DNA of 64,000 nt, taken from contig OZ020258.1 of the NCBI GenBank assembly GCA_963971285.1, positions 14,959,390-15,023,389 on the forward strand. The letters run 5' to 3'. This DNA is from Astropecten irregularis (lineage: Eukaryota; Echinodermata; Asteroidea; Paxillosida; Astropectinidae). Shown in pieces: positions 22,372 through 34,140 of this stretch. Under the pieces are notes generated by a model. That model had not been told where the DNA came from. It did no database searches and worked only from the letters and a program-made list of their open reading frames with translations. The position numbers and the translations under genes were made by a program. Position 1 is the first letter of the stretch. Every line of letters begins with the position of its first letter.

Positions 22372-22540
22372 AGCACTCCGCACTAATGACGTCACAAAAT
22401 CCCCGGATGTCAGACAAACATTGACTCACATACGTAGTGTGTGTACGTGTACATGCACGCACACACACACACACACGTTTGCATGGGTTGCAATGTTTGT
22501 CTGAGATCCGGTGCTATTTCTAGCACAAGTGCGGAGCGCT
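22372..22540. repeat. Hairpin element with a CA repeat in the loop
   Basis: Arms 22372-22423 and 22489-22540 are imperfect reverse complements: AGCACTCCGCACT at the outer ends and CAGACAAACATTG at the inner ends match. The loop holds an ACACAC microsatellite (about 22460-22476). It is likely a small MITE; no target duplication was identified. Confidence 0.7.
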
Positions 22541-22679
22541 TTTGAGTGGGACCGAGACCGCTGGTGAGGTGTAGTTAATTGCTTTTGTGGTGAAGCAACC
22601 CATGTTATGTTGGAGTGAGCACTGAATGCGCGGGAATTGGTGATAAGGTCAAGGTACGGTCGCGTGATAGCGTAGATTT

Positions 22680-24110
22680 ATTTTCATTTTTCCGGCCGTA
22701 TCAGGGCAGGTACAGGGACTTTGATTCAGATACGCCCCCTCGTATGTATTTCCCTAACGCACCCATCCGCAGGCAGTTTGTGCCCTTTATCAATGATACA
22801 ATCAAGAAGTGTTTGATAGAGGGTTCAGAGTTACTGGGGCCCGTGCACGTGGTATCACCACCAAAATGCGTGAATACTCTATCTATTAAGCTGTGCAAGC
22901 CCAGGCTGGTGTTTTCCATGAAAGGCCCAAATTTGTGGTGCAAGGATACACCCTTTTTAATAAGTTGTTCCCTCTCTGGGATATTGTCAAGCCGGTAAAC
23001 AAAGGAGGATTCTTTTCAGGAACCGACGATGCCCAAGGGTATAAGAAGATTCTCCTTATGGAGAATGGGCCGGGTTCTATTTTGTGGATACGACCGTACC
23101 TTTCGGCTTCAAAAATAGTGCATATATTTACTCCACTGTGGGATTCTGTCTTTCGGCCTGGTTGAAGAATAGGGGAGTTCACACAGAGGTCTAGATTCAT
23201 AGGAGAAGCCGACAGGGATGTATTAAATGTAGATTGTTAAGCACAAACCCATTTGTACCTCACTTGCAGGGCTTGTCAGATGCTGTTGGGGACGAGGCGT
23301 ACATGAAGGCACTGAAACATGCTACATGCAGTCGCAGTTGGGTTATATCATCAACATAAAGAAAAGCCAGCTCAAGCCAGTTACTAGTATGGTCCATGTA
23401 GGATTTGGGATATGCTCGACCTCATTATTATTTTGGATACCTGATAAAAAGAAGACGGCCTTCACCAAGGAGAGGGAGGATACTTTGGCCAAAAGTATGG
23501 TGTGTTTAAAGATAGTACAACGGTTCATTGGAAATTGCCAGAGTTTTTTGCTTGTGTTTCCAACAGCCTGTCTCTTTGTTAGGGAGTGTTGCATTTTCAC
23601 GTCGCAGCTGGATGACATCAACCCGGTTCCACTGACATGACCCGCCAGACCGGTGTCAGAACAAATACAATTTTGGTGGTTCGTCCATTCGGTCTCCCAG
23701 CCGGTACCTTGGAGGCAGGACCGTCATTTAAGTTTATGACTCAGCTCAGACACATCTGGGTATAGATGGGGTGGAGTGCTGGTGGAAGGGGGATGAGGAC
23801 ATCACCTTCGGAGATACTGGCCTCTGGAAATTCAAGGGTCGACGGACATTTGCTACGAGGAGTCTCTCACCCTTTATTTTGTCCTCATCTTAGTGATGGA
23901 CCGGCTGTGGGACAGATTGATAGATGTTCAGGTGTGCTCGGAGGGCCTATACCACATGTGGTCAGGTCTGAGGGTGAGGTCAGTCAATCTGGCAGGAGAC
24001 CTCAGGCTAATATTCACATTGAACCCAGAGGAGAACTTTGATCTGAGGCTTCAGTGGGTGCCTTCCAGGAGTAATCAGGCCGATGCCCCCTAGAGGGTGC
24101 TATCCAGTGC
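22680..24110 (+). pseudogene. RT and RNase H of a DIRS-related retroelement
   Basis: RT blocks across frames: PIRRQFVPFINDTIKKCLIE (22770-22830), VVSPPKCVNTLSIK, KPRLVFSMKGPNLWCKDTPF (22900-22955), KGGFFSGTDDAQGYKKILLM (23005-23060), then ININKKS-like and PVTSMVHVGFGI, RFIGNCQSFLLVFPTA (23345-23570). RNase H remains end with LRLQWVPSRSNQADAP at 24045-24093. This RT class occurs in invertebrate tyrosine-recombinase elements. The expected YIDD near 23190 is missing, apparently by a small deletion just before RFIGEAD. Stops are frequent. Confidence 0.7.
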
Positions 24111-25380
24111 AGATTTATGGCTTTCACCGTCTCTATGGTGGCTCCTTCAAGGGGAGTGTGGAGGGGATACCGGTTTCACATGGGGCCTGACGCCTCTTCC
24201 GTAAAACGTACCAAAGGGTGCAAAAGATTGATGAGCACAGTGAATAGATGAATCCCTTTCTTTCTTTCTTTCCGTTTTCTTTCTGCGCAGCTTGTAAGGG
24301 TCAACATCGGACTAGAAGAGCTGGATAGGAGGTTGAATGATCGCCCTTATTGCAAGCAGAAAAGCCTAGTCTAGTGGGCAGTTTGAGCGTATTTGTGCAA
24401 CAGAATCATAGCAGTGCCTAATGCACTGCGGGCAGCCGTTTGGAGAAGGCATCCCAGGAAGACATTGTAAAATGTTTGATAGATCGGGACTCCAGAGGAA
24501 AGACTCAAAATCACATCCTTGGGTGCCGTAATCTGGGTAGGCAAGGGCTCCAGGAGTACAGGTGCCAGCGACATTTGGCAGGCTGAAACAGTGGACTCGT
24601 TCATAGGGCAGTTGAGGGCACTCTATAATGCCATTGGTAACCGCCACCCATAGGACCCCCGAACCAAGGAGGGGTACCCGTGCATATCAGAGCAGGTAAG
24701 GTGGTATTTAAAGGCTATTCGGTTGAAGCAGGCTGAAGCTCATGTCACACCAAAGCAGGCAGTCTTCTCCGATAAGCTAGGATGGTTTGTTGGTGAGATT
24801 TGAGGGCATGTCCGGGTTTGGTTGAGGCGACAGAACCAAGCTTCATAAAAAATTACCTTCTCTGCAGAGACATCACATTTTTCCTTTGCCTATTGGTGGG
24901 TAGGGGGCTGTGCAACAGACTTAGGCCAAGCAGAGACCTGTGAGGTAACAAGAGTTGATGGCAGAGACTTGCTTTTGAATCACATGTTAGGCAAGACAGT
25001 AAGGGAGGGTGATTCATGTCTTATCATCATTCTGAAGTTAGGAAGTGAGGAAAGGGTCAGCGCAAATGGACAGCATGGTGGGTTTGGCTCGCAGTCGTGG
25101 ATATGACTTGATGGTTCGGCAGCCCCTCTGTAGGGTGAGACAAATGCACCCAACAGATGTTAACAATTCCTACCCAGGATGCCAAGGAGAGTAACATGGT
25201 TCAATAAAAATAAGGGTTATGGCGCCTCTATCCTAGTCACGGTGCTTTTCCTTATAACTTTAATGAATTGCGTGGGTACGCGTTTCCTTTCTTTCATTTT
25301 GGTGAGTAGAGGCTGAGATACAGGAGTGGTAGGAGAGAGACTCTATTGTGAAGGAAATAGTGAAGGAAGCGCGGTGCCCG
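24111..25380. other. Downstream part of the retroelement, possible recombinase
   Basis: A plus-strand stretch at 24840-25010 reads KNYLLCRDITFFLCLLVGG and LLLNHMLGKTVREGD. Its position after RNase H fits a tyrosine recombinase core, but no R-H-x-x-R-Y set was found. A CTTT repeat lies near 24256-24278. The rest is unassigned. Confidence 0.3.
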
Positions 25381-25384
25381 CCGG

Positions 25385-25662
25385 GTGTTTCCACCCATAT
25401 TTCATTGTATGCAGAAGCTGGAGCCAGAGGAGAACATGGTGATGCAACTAATTTACTATTTGCATCATTTTGGACATTGATGTGAAAGTATGCGAGTCTT
25501 CCTTTTTGCACCACCCACCCACCGATCCACCCCCCTTTTCAGACCCAGCGATGGTTGGCTCTAGCTTATACTCTCAGATTGTTTCCACCTATATCTCATT
25601 GTATGTGGAAGCTGGAGGCCGAGGAGGACACAGTGATGCAAATAATTTACTACTGCATTGTA
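25385..25662. repeat. Duplicated about 80-bp segment, 194 bp apart
   Basis: The segments starting GTTTCCACC at 25387 and 25581 are about 85% alike over roughly 80 bp (both run through CATTGTATG, GAAGCTGGAG and GTGATGCAA). They are in direct orientation. Origin unknown. Confidence 0.75.
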
Positions 25663-27879
25663 TAACACGATTAAATGTATCTATTCCAAGCCAATCCCTC
25701 ACTAATGCTGAGCAGCAGACACAAGAATTATTAAGGCTGAGTCATCACAGATTTTTTTTGTTTCGGATACCCGACCAAGTTTTTCGGTCGGGTTCTCATG
25801 TTCCGATAAAATGAATTCACGAAAAATGAACTACTTTGGTGACCCCAAATATTAAAGAAAAACATAGAAATTTCCGGCATCGAACACGAAAATACGGTTG
25901 GAGTAATGAGTGTGTTACACCGATGTATGCATTGTAAAAATAGTTGCGAGATCCCTGTAAAATATTCCTGATCAAATCTTACTTGAATTTAAATCAGTAA
26001 TTTTGTCCTATTGGCTAAGGCGCCGTCTCGAAATTGACTGCCCGTTTATTCGCGTTCTGTCTGCGTTCCGCACGGAGAGTCTGCAGTTGCCAAGGAGGCC
26101 GTGATTCTGCAGACTGGACGGGTGTGTGCTCTCAAGCACGGCGAGTTTAATGAGCTAGACCAGCCGTGTGCTTTTGTTAGCGCAACAATGATGCCAATGA
26201 ATAAGCATACCTTGAGAAGACCTCATGAATCCGTCCGGGCGGAACGCAGGAAGACGCACCATTGCAAAATTCTTAAGAACTTTGCACGAACGTGCACATT
26301 ATTTTTCTCTCCCCAGAAATGATTCCCCACTGATCACCAGCTTGGAATATACACTGAAGGTCCGGCCTACCAAGCTCCTACATAATGTAGCCCGATTCCC
26401 AAGGAAGGAATGCTTTCAGCCTGGGACTTTTGGTGCAATTTTTTTTGCGAAGTGCATTATTTTCTTAATACCCAAACAATTCCCCTGGCTGGGACATTAT
26501 ACTTTTTCAAGGGACTTTCGTACCGTTTTATTTACGATTTGCATTATTCTCTCGCATTAATTCCCGGCCGATAATTATATTGGTTTTTTCAGGGACGTGG
26601 CTGACCGTGTTATTTTGTCTGGGACCTACATTATCTTCTTTTAATTCCCCAGACCATTAATTCCCGTCAGTAATCTACTAATCACGGTATTTTCTACTTT
26701 GAGCCTGGGACTTGGTACCATTTTTCTGATTTTGCTATATATTATCCCGTCGGGTATCTTTACAAAAACGGGATTACTGCCAAAACAACCAAAAAGTAAT
26801 GATATTTTATCTACAGCAATGGCCATTAAATAATTTCGACAATGGCACATTGCCTACCGGGAATTTGTGTATATTATAAACATGAAGGACGACACACAAC
26901 AATTTACAGAAACAACAGGTTTTTTTCAGAATTTGTTTTTTTTAATACAAGTAAAATAATAATTATTTTTCAATTAGACCGTCTCTGTTGCGGCATACAA
27001 ACCTTTACTTAATTAAGTTTGGTTGATCATGCTTTTCCAAACACTTTTGCACCATTCGTAAAAACACTTCACAAAAGAACCATAGAGCAGGTAGGGCCTA
27101 TACGTGTTTATATTACATAATTATAGGCATACTTTGTATAAATATAAAAAATTTTCTTTTAAGCAAATTTAGGCATGTCCATTTCAAAGCTGATATTTTT
27201 CAGATCATGTTCTGTGATGGATGTTCGGCCACGTAGCAGGCTGTCGTGATGTTTACACTTTATGAAATATTAAAAGTACAGCTACGGTCGTTTCTCTCGA
27301 CGCTGGAGCTACACTGTGACAACTGTGGCTTCTGCAATTATTAAAACAACACTGAAATACATTAGTATTAAATGGATATTTACCGTACGGTACCAAACTG
27401 ATTTATTGAAAATAATTGCACGATGTTAAAAAGGCCATATGCCTATACTCATCACCATAGCTCTTTTTTAAAAATCGGAGTACATCATAGGCCCTTCTTT
27501 TTTTTAACCGGAGCATTGCGTTGGTGGCACTATCGCCATATTACAATGTATATTACTGCATGGGTCATTACCAGGTATATTTAGGAATCCATCATAGAAG
27601 ATAAAAGTCAATTTAGGGCCAAGTTACATCAGACTCACCCAGCGAGATAACTTTTGCGTAGGCCTACTAATAGCTCCGTGCTATGTACTAGTAATCCCGA
27701 AAATGCATATGCCGTTGCATCACCCGCGGCGATCTCCATGTAGTAAATATAAATATTATTGTGGAAAACAGATCACATATATTAAATCCACTTCTGGTAG
27801 AAACGATGATTCATCTCCTCTTTTAAACAATGATATAGATGGCTGTTTATTTTGTATAATTTGTATCATATACTGCAGC

Positions 27880-28085
27880 ATTAGTCTATTAGTCTATTAC
27901 AGTCCGGACTGCACGTGCTGGGTTATGTGCACTTGCCACAGATTTGTATCCGTCTTGTTCCCGTTATCAATATCACTGTATCAAACACTATACTCGCAAC
28001 AATAACCCGGGTAGCTGACTAAAATACGATTGCGTGCTCGTCGATTGCGTGCTCACGGGGAAGTCCCAAATTGGAAGTCAATAAG
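27880..28085 (+). repeat. Dispersed repeat, copy inside the TAA element
   Basis: About 200 bp, including ACCCGGGTAGCTGACTAAAA and GGGAAGTCCCAAATTG, are repeated in inverse orientation at 32705-32925. Both copies are diverged. This suggests that the 32-33 kb region holds relics of a second member of the TAA element family. Confidence 0.75.
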
Positions 28086-28202
28086 ACGACCCCCAAAATG
28101 GACATTGCGCATGCGTGGAGCCGAGAGGGGTTACGGGTATTGATGTGCTCCGGAAACAGTGATGTTATCGCGCACGTGGTGGTGTATTTTTTTTACACGA
28201 AA

Positions 28203-28695
28203 ATACGTTTTTCGGGGACTTGGCCGACCATTTTCTCTGCGACCTGCATTATTTTTCTCGTTCAAACTACTATTATTCCCCGGCTGAAAATACGTTTTTC
28301 GGCGACTTGGCCGACCATTTTCTCTGCGACCTGCATTATTTTTCTCATCAAACTATTATTTCCCCGTCTGAAAATACGTTTTTCGGCGACTTGGCCGACC
28401 ATTTTTTCTACGACCTGCATTATTTTTCTCGTCAAACTATTATTTCCCCGTCTGAAAATACGTTTTTCGGCGACTTGGCCGACCATTTTCTCTGCGACCT
28501 GCATTATTTTTCTAGTCAAAACTATTATTTCCCCTTCTGAAAATACGTTTTTCGGCGACTTGGCCGACCATTTTCTCTGCGACCTGCATTATTTTTCTCG
28601 TCAAACTATTATTTCCCCGTCCGAAAATACGTTATTCGGCGACTTGCCTGACCATCTTCTCGGCGACCTGCATTATTTTTTTCCCCAATAATTAA
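28203..28695. repeat. Tandem array, six units of 84-87 bp
   Basis: The word ATACGTT begins units at 28203, 28290, 28374, 28458, 28543 and 28627. Each unit carries GGCGACTTGGCCGACCATTT and GACCTGCATTATTTTTC. Because the unit has no plus-strand stop in one frame, a 206-codon repetitive frame arises (28071-28691). I regard that frame as non-genic. Confidence 0.9.
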
Positions 28696-29226
28696 TTCCC
28701 TGCCTGTGAATAAACCTTTGCAGAGGTTTGGTACAGTTTTTGCCCTCCTGGTTTCAGCGTTGGTGGTTCAAAATGTTGCAAAATTGTTGCGGTTTTGCTA
28801 GTTAAGTTTTGCAAACAGGCGATCTTCAACGAACTATTCATATTTAAATGACTTGTCAGCCAGCATTGTTGGACCGGCGGGTCCGCGGAAGATCGCGCAT
28901 ATTCATACCCATTGTTATTTTAATGAAGCGTTCTGGCCGTGCTGGAACGGGTTGTCAAGGGCTCTTTTGTTAAAAAAGTCTGCAGGATCCCGCAGAAAGA
29001 ATGCGTCGCGGACGGACAGTCAATTTCGAGACGGCGCATAAGAAGAAACATTGTGAAATCCTTCTGAAATCAACGGTCGCATTGTGAGTAAGATGTACAC
29101 AATCATCGCGCACGCCATTGAATTTCCCATGCCTGGTACTGGTACTCTGTGCAAAGTGCACCAGCGAAAGTCTCAGCCACGTTTGTGGCAGGAAGCTTTC
29201 CCTACATGTACACATCATGTACATCT

Positions 29227-29854
29227 CAGTGTTGTAGTCGAGTACCAAAATTCAAGTACCGACTTCTCTGAGTACATATGGGCCAAGTCCAAGTACTTTT
29301 CAATCGAGTCCTGGGCCAAAAAAAACCGAGTTTGAATTGTCTGAGTATGGGCCAAGTTCGAGTACGAAGACATCGAGTACATTTTAAAACTAGAACATTG
29401 CGCCATGTGCCCATTAGTGAATGTGATGCGTTTGTGTACATGTGAATCTCCCCCACATGCACGATCTTTCCTCACCTTGTAAGTTAGAAAATGCCGCGTG
29501 TGATGAATGCAAATGGAAAGAAGGTTGCAATTTATTTTCCTGGTATTTTTGTAGTGTTCCATAGGAATATGACGATACATACTGCATGCACTGCATAGAG
29601 TTGATAACACAATACATTCATCATTATTTTATAAGTTTAGTAGCGAAAAATTAGTATAAAAAAATCCAAATTTTCTTTAGAGTACTTGCAACTGGGATCA
29701 AGTTCACCGAGTACAATTTGTCGAGTTTGGGAAAAAGAGTACGAAAAAGTATGGGCCGAGTACTTTTGTTTTTAGTACTTATAACCGAGTACAGGCCGAG
29801 TACTTATTAATACTCGAATTGTACTTGAGTTCGAGTATGAGTACTCCAACAATG
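29227..29854. mobile_element. Non-autonomous hAT element rich in GAGTAC words
   Basis: A 628-bp element with ends CAGTGTTG and, inverted, CATTGTTG, followed by GAGTAC/TTCAAGTAC words. Flanks gtacatct (29219-29226) and gtacatcc (29855-29862) form an 8-bp duplication with one mismatch. CA...TG ends and an 8-bp duplication fit hAT. It sits 85 bp downstream, in gene direction, of the exon at 29940. Confidence 0.85.
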
Positions 29855-29939
29855 GTACATCCACATGTGTACAGTACTCAAAGAAAACACTTAAGATATA
29901 CAAACAGATACAGATATTAAACAGACAGCAATACAATAC

Positions 29940-30055
29940 CTTGTAGATTGGTGCATGATCAGGAGGACTGGTCTCCAGTTTAGGCACTCTTGGGGCAATA
30001 AAAGGGCCAAACTGAGTTCGTTGTTGGATGAGCTTACGAGCAAATACTCCTAGTA
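29940..30055 (-). CDS. PRDM10/15-like gene, PR-domain exon
   Basis: A 116-bp exon. Acceptor tattttctccacag; donor AAG|GTATTG. The first two bases complete a Val codon from the previous exon and it ends in phase 0. It encodes LGVFARKLIQQRTQFGPF and VPKLETSPP. RTQFGPF after a GVF-x-K/R-x-I segment is the signature of the PRDM10/PRDM15 PR domain. The next exon in gene order is 14.5 kb away at 15.4 kb. Confidence 0.92.
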
Positions 30056-30160
30056 CTGTGGAGAAAATACCAGCAAATTAAAGATATTAATTCAAATATT
30101 TGTGTGTCTTTAGGAAAAGTCAGACTCATCTGACTTAACAAATCCATTAAGTAACTATTT

Positions 30161-30300
30161 TTCTTGAACAAAGATAATTGACTATTTGGGACACCACCAA
30201 TGTAGGGCTGGATAGCTCAGTTGGTAAAGCGTCTGTACGGTATTCAGAAGGTCACCGGTTCGAAACCCACTCCAGTCAATTTTTCTTTGTTCACTTTTCA
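30161..30300 (+). repeat. tRNA-derived SINE, copy 3
   Basis: The plus-strand tRNA-like core at 30205-30278 has A box (TAGCTCAGTTGG) and B box (GGTTCGAAACC). It is bracketed by TTGAACAAAGATAATTGACT and CAGTCAATTTTTCTTTGTTC, which are imperfect inverted repeats. It is closest to copy 2 and sits just upstream, in gene direction, of the exon at 29940-30055. Confidence 0.8.
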
Positions 30301-30371
30301 CTTTTTAAGCTTTGATTTCTGTGCATGTGGAAGTATATTTTACCTACTAATAATTTCCTTAAATGTTTTAA

Positions 30372-30715
30372 AGGTTGTATCATACTTCAGTAAGACACCA
30401 AAACAGAAATGTTCACAGATTTACATATAACTTACAGGTTATGAAAAAGGGTGGTGGTAGAAACATACCGTTCAAATATTTCCGCCTGAAATGGTGTATT
30501 TATCCAGAAATTAGTAAAACAAGTACCGAAAATCGTTTTGATCTTTTAAAAGAGAAAAGACTTAAGAAATACTGTGGCCGTTTTTCAATGCTTTCTCAAA
30601 AAGTGGGCAACGTATGGGACTGAAATTTTCACAGATGACTATTACTGTATCGTCCTTGATATTTTTGCACATGAATCTGTATTTCTTTGACAAAAACCAA
30701 AGTATGATGTTACCT
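30372..30715 (+). mobile_element. TTAA-flanked MITE G, copy 1
   Basis: A 344-bp element with ends AGGTTGTATCATACTT and inverted AGGTAACATCATACTT, TTAA at 30368-30371 and 30716-30719. It aligns end to end, inverted, with 47091-47450. No real protein frame. Confidence 0.85.
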
Positions 30716-30719
30716 TTAA

Positions 30720-31051
30720 GGTAGAGTACAGGATTGGTAACATACCCAAACAGAAATGTTCACAGATTTTATATGTATAACTTTCAGGGTATGAAGATGG
30801 TGCTGGTAGAAACATACCGTTAAAATATTTCCACCTGAAAAGGGGTATTTATCCAGAAATTAGTAAAACAAAGACCGAAAACAGTTTTGATCTCGGAGTA
30901 ACAAACAATGAGTTGGTTTTTCACTATTTTCTTGTGACTCAGATGTCCGATTGAGCTCAAATTTTCACAGAGATTATTATTTCATGTACATGCTGGATCA
31001 GACAAAGTTCGAGTGCTGTTCTGTGACCTTTACCAATCAGGTATTATACCT
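30720..31051 (+). mobile_element. TTAA-flanked MITE G2, abutting copy 1
   Basis: It starts GGTAGAGTACAGGATTGGTA at the same TTAA (30716-30719) that closes G copy 1 and ends in the near reverse complement before TTAA at 31052-31055. Its first half aligns with G copies, the second half does not. Two related elements therefore share one target. Confidence 0.75.
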
Positions 31052-31452
31052 TTAATGCATATGCATAACATAAGGGTTTAGGTGTTGTTTTACATAGACA
31101 TTGTCTTTGCCAGGTTGAGCTGTTGTATAAATGGCATTACCTTGTTAATTACTTACACAGTAAGCCCCTGGTTTTTTGCACAGTAAGTCCTTGGTTTTTT
31201 GGAAGTCACAATTATTTAACCAAAATTATCTACACAAAACTGTTTTCAAGATTTAAAAGCTAGTCTTATATTTGTCACACATTTACTTCAATTTTCAGGG
31301 CTCCTTTTGAATGAGAGTGTCTTTGTCTATCAGCTTAGCAACATGAATCTATCAATGTGATGATGTGGCAATCCAGGAGCTCTTACCAAGTAAAACAAAA
31401 TGCCAAAATGTATATAGACATGTACCACAGACATTCTTCCTAAAATGTTTAC

Positions 31453-31608
31453 CTTGCTTATTAGCCGTTCTTAGTTCTAGTTCCTTCAGCACAAGATAAT
31501 GAGGTAAAGTGAGTCGAGCCCTGGTCGGAATAGTTTTATCTCGAACCTTAAACAATGGCCCATGCACTGGGCAATCCCCCATATGGCTTTGTCCACAATC
31601 CTCACACC
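31453..31608 (-). CDS. PRDM10/15-like gene, exon with pre-PR Cys motif
   Basis: A 156-bp exon. Acceptor gttcccttttaaacag; donor CAAG|GTAAAC. Two bases complete the incoming codon and one is left over. It encodes CEDCGQSHMGDCPVHGPLFK, then TRARLTLPHYLVL. The C-x2-C...C-P-x-H-G-P block followed by S/T-R-A-R-x-x-L-P directly precedes the PR domain in PRDM10, PRDM15 and PRDM4. This makes it the best diagnostic exon of the gene. Confidence 0.93.
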
Positions 31609-31639
31609 CTGTTTAAAAGGGAACAATGACAATTAATTT

Positions 31640-34140
31640 ACACAAGGAGGGTAATTTACATTACGCATAATGACATAACCAGGAAATATCAAGCATATGT
31701 AACATGTTCATTAGGACTCAAAATATCTCCAAAACTGTAAAAGTTAAAGCACTGAAATGTTATTAATATTTCTAGCAAACTGTGTTGAATGAAACTGCCA
31801 TAATGTGAATGTGTGGGATGTGGTGGTTTTTGTGTGTTTTTTCCTCATTAGTATCATCAATATTATTAACAACTTCTAATCTAGTTTTTTTTTTTTTAGT
31901 CACTTTAAATTCAGTCAGTTTCTCTTGTGGTTATTTGATGATTATATATAATTTTTTTTAGCTACAAACGCATTTGTACAGTAAATTTTACTAAACAATT
32001 GAAACATTGACTTGGTCATGTTCCCCAACAAGGACCGCTCAGTGTCACCAGTGTCATCAAAAGTATTTTTCCCATTTGCGCTCGCGGCCGCCCGCGTTCG
32101 GGCATGTAGAACAAGCCCATTGTTATTAATCCCTGCGGGCGCCCGCGTTCGTCTGGGGCCCGTTCTGACTGTGGGATCCCGGGACAAAAATGCATAATAA
32201 TACAACAACAAAGGTTCACAATGAGTGGCAAGAAGAGTGGAGATCAATAGGTCTTCCTGCTGACAACGGAATGGTAAAAGTATGTGAATTTGAAGACGTT
32301 TTTAATTTTGAAAAAACATCGGTGGTTATTCAACTTTATTGAACTGTAAATTTGATTGCCTCTTAATTAAATACATGTAGACATAAATAATGACCACAGC
32401 CGAAAAATTACTGCGATCAGTTATGAAGCCTAAAACGGTATTTAATTCATGCTGTGTTCCGTTATTATATTCGTAATATTAACCGTTTTCGTACCATTTT
32501 CAGGCTTGACAATTAATTTGGAGTTTCCATTTTGCAAGCGTGAGAAATGTGAGTTATTCACATTCGCCAGTATTGTGATTTCGAGTATGTCGAAGGCCGA
32601 CTATATAACCACACCAACCAATGAGTATCGCTTTGTGTGTTTACCGCGTTCATTCATTGGTCAACATCCAAGACATAGCCCGTAAGAAATTTTCCCATTG
32701 ACTTGTTGATCGCATTAGTCATTGTGTTCAATTTGGGACTTCCCTGTGAGTACACAATCTCAAAGAGCACGCTATCATATTTTAGTCAGCTACCCGGGTC
32801 GTAGTTGTGAGTATAGTGTTTTGTAGAGTAGTATTGGTACTGGGAATAAGACGGATAATTTGGGCACGGCACAGCACATGCTGTGAGTGTACAGTCAGGA
32901 CTTGAGCAATTCGGATATGGATAATAAGCAACTAATCTCATGAGAAAATTTATACTAGGCTTTAATATAAGATAGCTAAATACATGTACGTACATATACC
33001 ATGGATGAATCTTCGTTCGTACCAGAAGAAGCATATTTTGATGATATGTAGACTGTATGCAGCAAAAGTCGTTTGCGGTCCCTATACTACAGTGCAGTAC
33101 ACGTGAATGCATTGGAACGCGGGTCCGGGCAACTCAACTGCCCGATTTAGTACATCGTTTTATAATGTGTATGTCGATTTGAGTCATCCCGAGTCCGAAA
33201 CTAAGACAGTTCATGCTAAATCATCGGAAAGTCTTGAAGTTAGAATTAAAAATAAAATGGTTGTTAATGTTTCCAGATTATTTCTGTAGTAAATAAATGC
33301 TGAAGAGTCAAAAATGTAAATGTGAAAACGTGATTTTAAAGCGTGGCAAAAATCGGCGGGTGCGGCGTAGAAAGCGTGGCGGTGCGCCACGTCTTTTCTG
33401 CACGTTGGAGAAACACACGAGCCACAGGGACTGTTTTTTTATTTTCTTGTAAGTCTAAAAGAAAATGAAAATGAAAACATAGTTTTATATGTCTTTAAAC
33501 TCAACCAATGTATACACAATATACCATAGCAAAATTTCCCTTTGCCAATATTTGTTTTACTTTTGTATCAGTTTCAATCATGATCGATGTATTTCACTAC
33601 AGGCCTTGCTGTTTCGGGCGTTACTGGCCGCTATGGAACGGTGCATTAACATCACAATGCGCGCGATGAATAGACACCTTAATGAGCTCTAGTTGTGTTG
33701 CTGACCACACAGGTGAACGGTCCTATTGTAATTTAATCCCCGGGCAAAGTTGAAGGAATGCGGGCACCCGTGAGCGGGAAAAAAATACTTTTGATCTCGG
33801 CCCTTACTCATTATTAACTCAATATTTGTTTGAACTTAAGGTGTGATTTTTAAGTGAATAACCACACATTTTTAGCAACAAACATCTACATGGAACAACA
33901 ATTCTGAAAATTCAGAAATTGCCCAACATTTTGTGTACAAAATACAGGTCAAAATCAGCTGTAATGTACTTCCACTTGATTTATTGATAATGCTTAACAC
34001 CACAGCTCAAAACGTCCAATAAATATGGCAACATTTGCTTGTCAGCTAGGCACAAAACATATTTTAAATCTTGCTGAGCCATTAGAAAGGCACCAGACAA
34101 ATCAAACATAGGATAACTAGACTCCGAAACAGCTTGACCG
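31640..34140. other. Host intron, mostly unassigned
   Basis: No exon was recognised. It contains a GC-rich part (32070-32180) with CGCCCGCGTTCG twice, and the inverted repeat copy at 32705-32925. It is the intron between the exons at 34.8 and 31.6 kb. Confidence 0.4.
32705..32925 (-). repeat. Dispersed repeat, inverse copy of 27880-28085
   Basis: The reverse complement carries TAGCTGACTAAAATATGATA and CAGGGAAGTCCCAAATTG in the same order as 27880-28085. Flanks resembling the TAA-element ends were not found near by, so this may be an old, end-less copy. Confidence 0.7.

Larger units (their letters stand above)
26019..29038. mobile_element. 3-kb TAA-flanked transposon with internal arrays
   Basis: Ends GGCGCCGTCTCGAAATTGAC at 26019 and its reverse complement finishing at 29038 (last base changed), flanked by TAA at 26016-26018 and 29039-29041. 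Inverted similarity extends past 25 bp, with TTCTKTCTGCG-type words further in. TAA duplication fits Harbinger. No transposase domain was recognised. It holds a clean array of about 84-bp units at 28203-28695 and diverged relatives at 26270-26700. Confidence 0.8.

Noticed and set aside
28071-28691. 206-codon open frame with a repeated peptide
   Set aside because: Open only because the 84-bp tandem unit lacks stops in that frame; other frames and the opposite strand are equally open.
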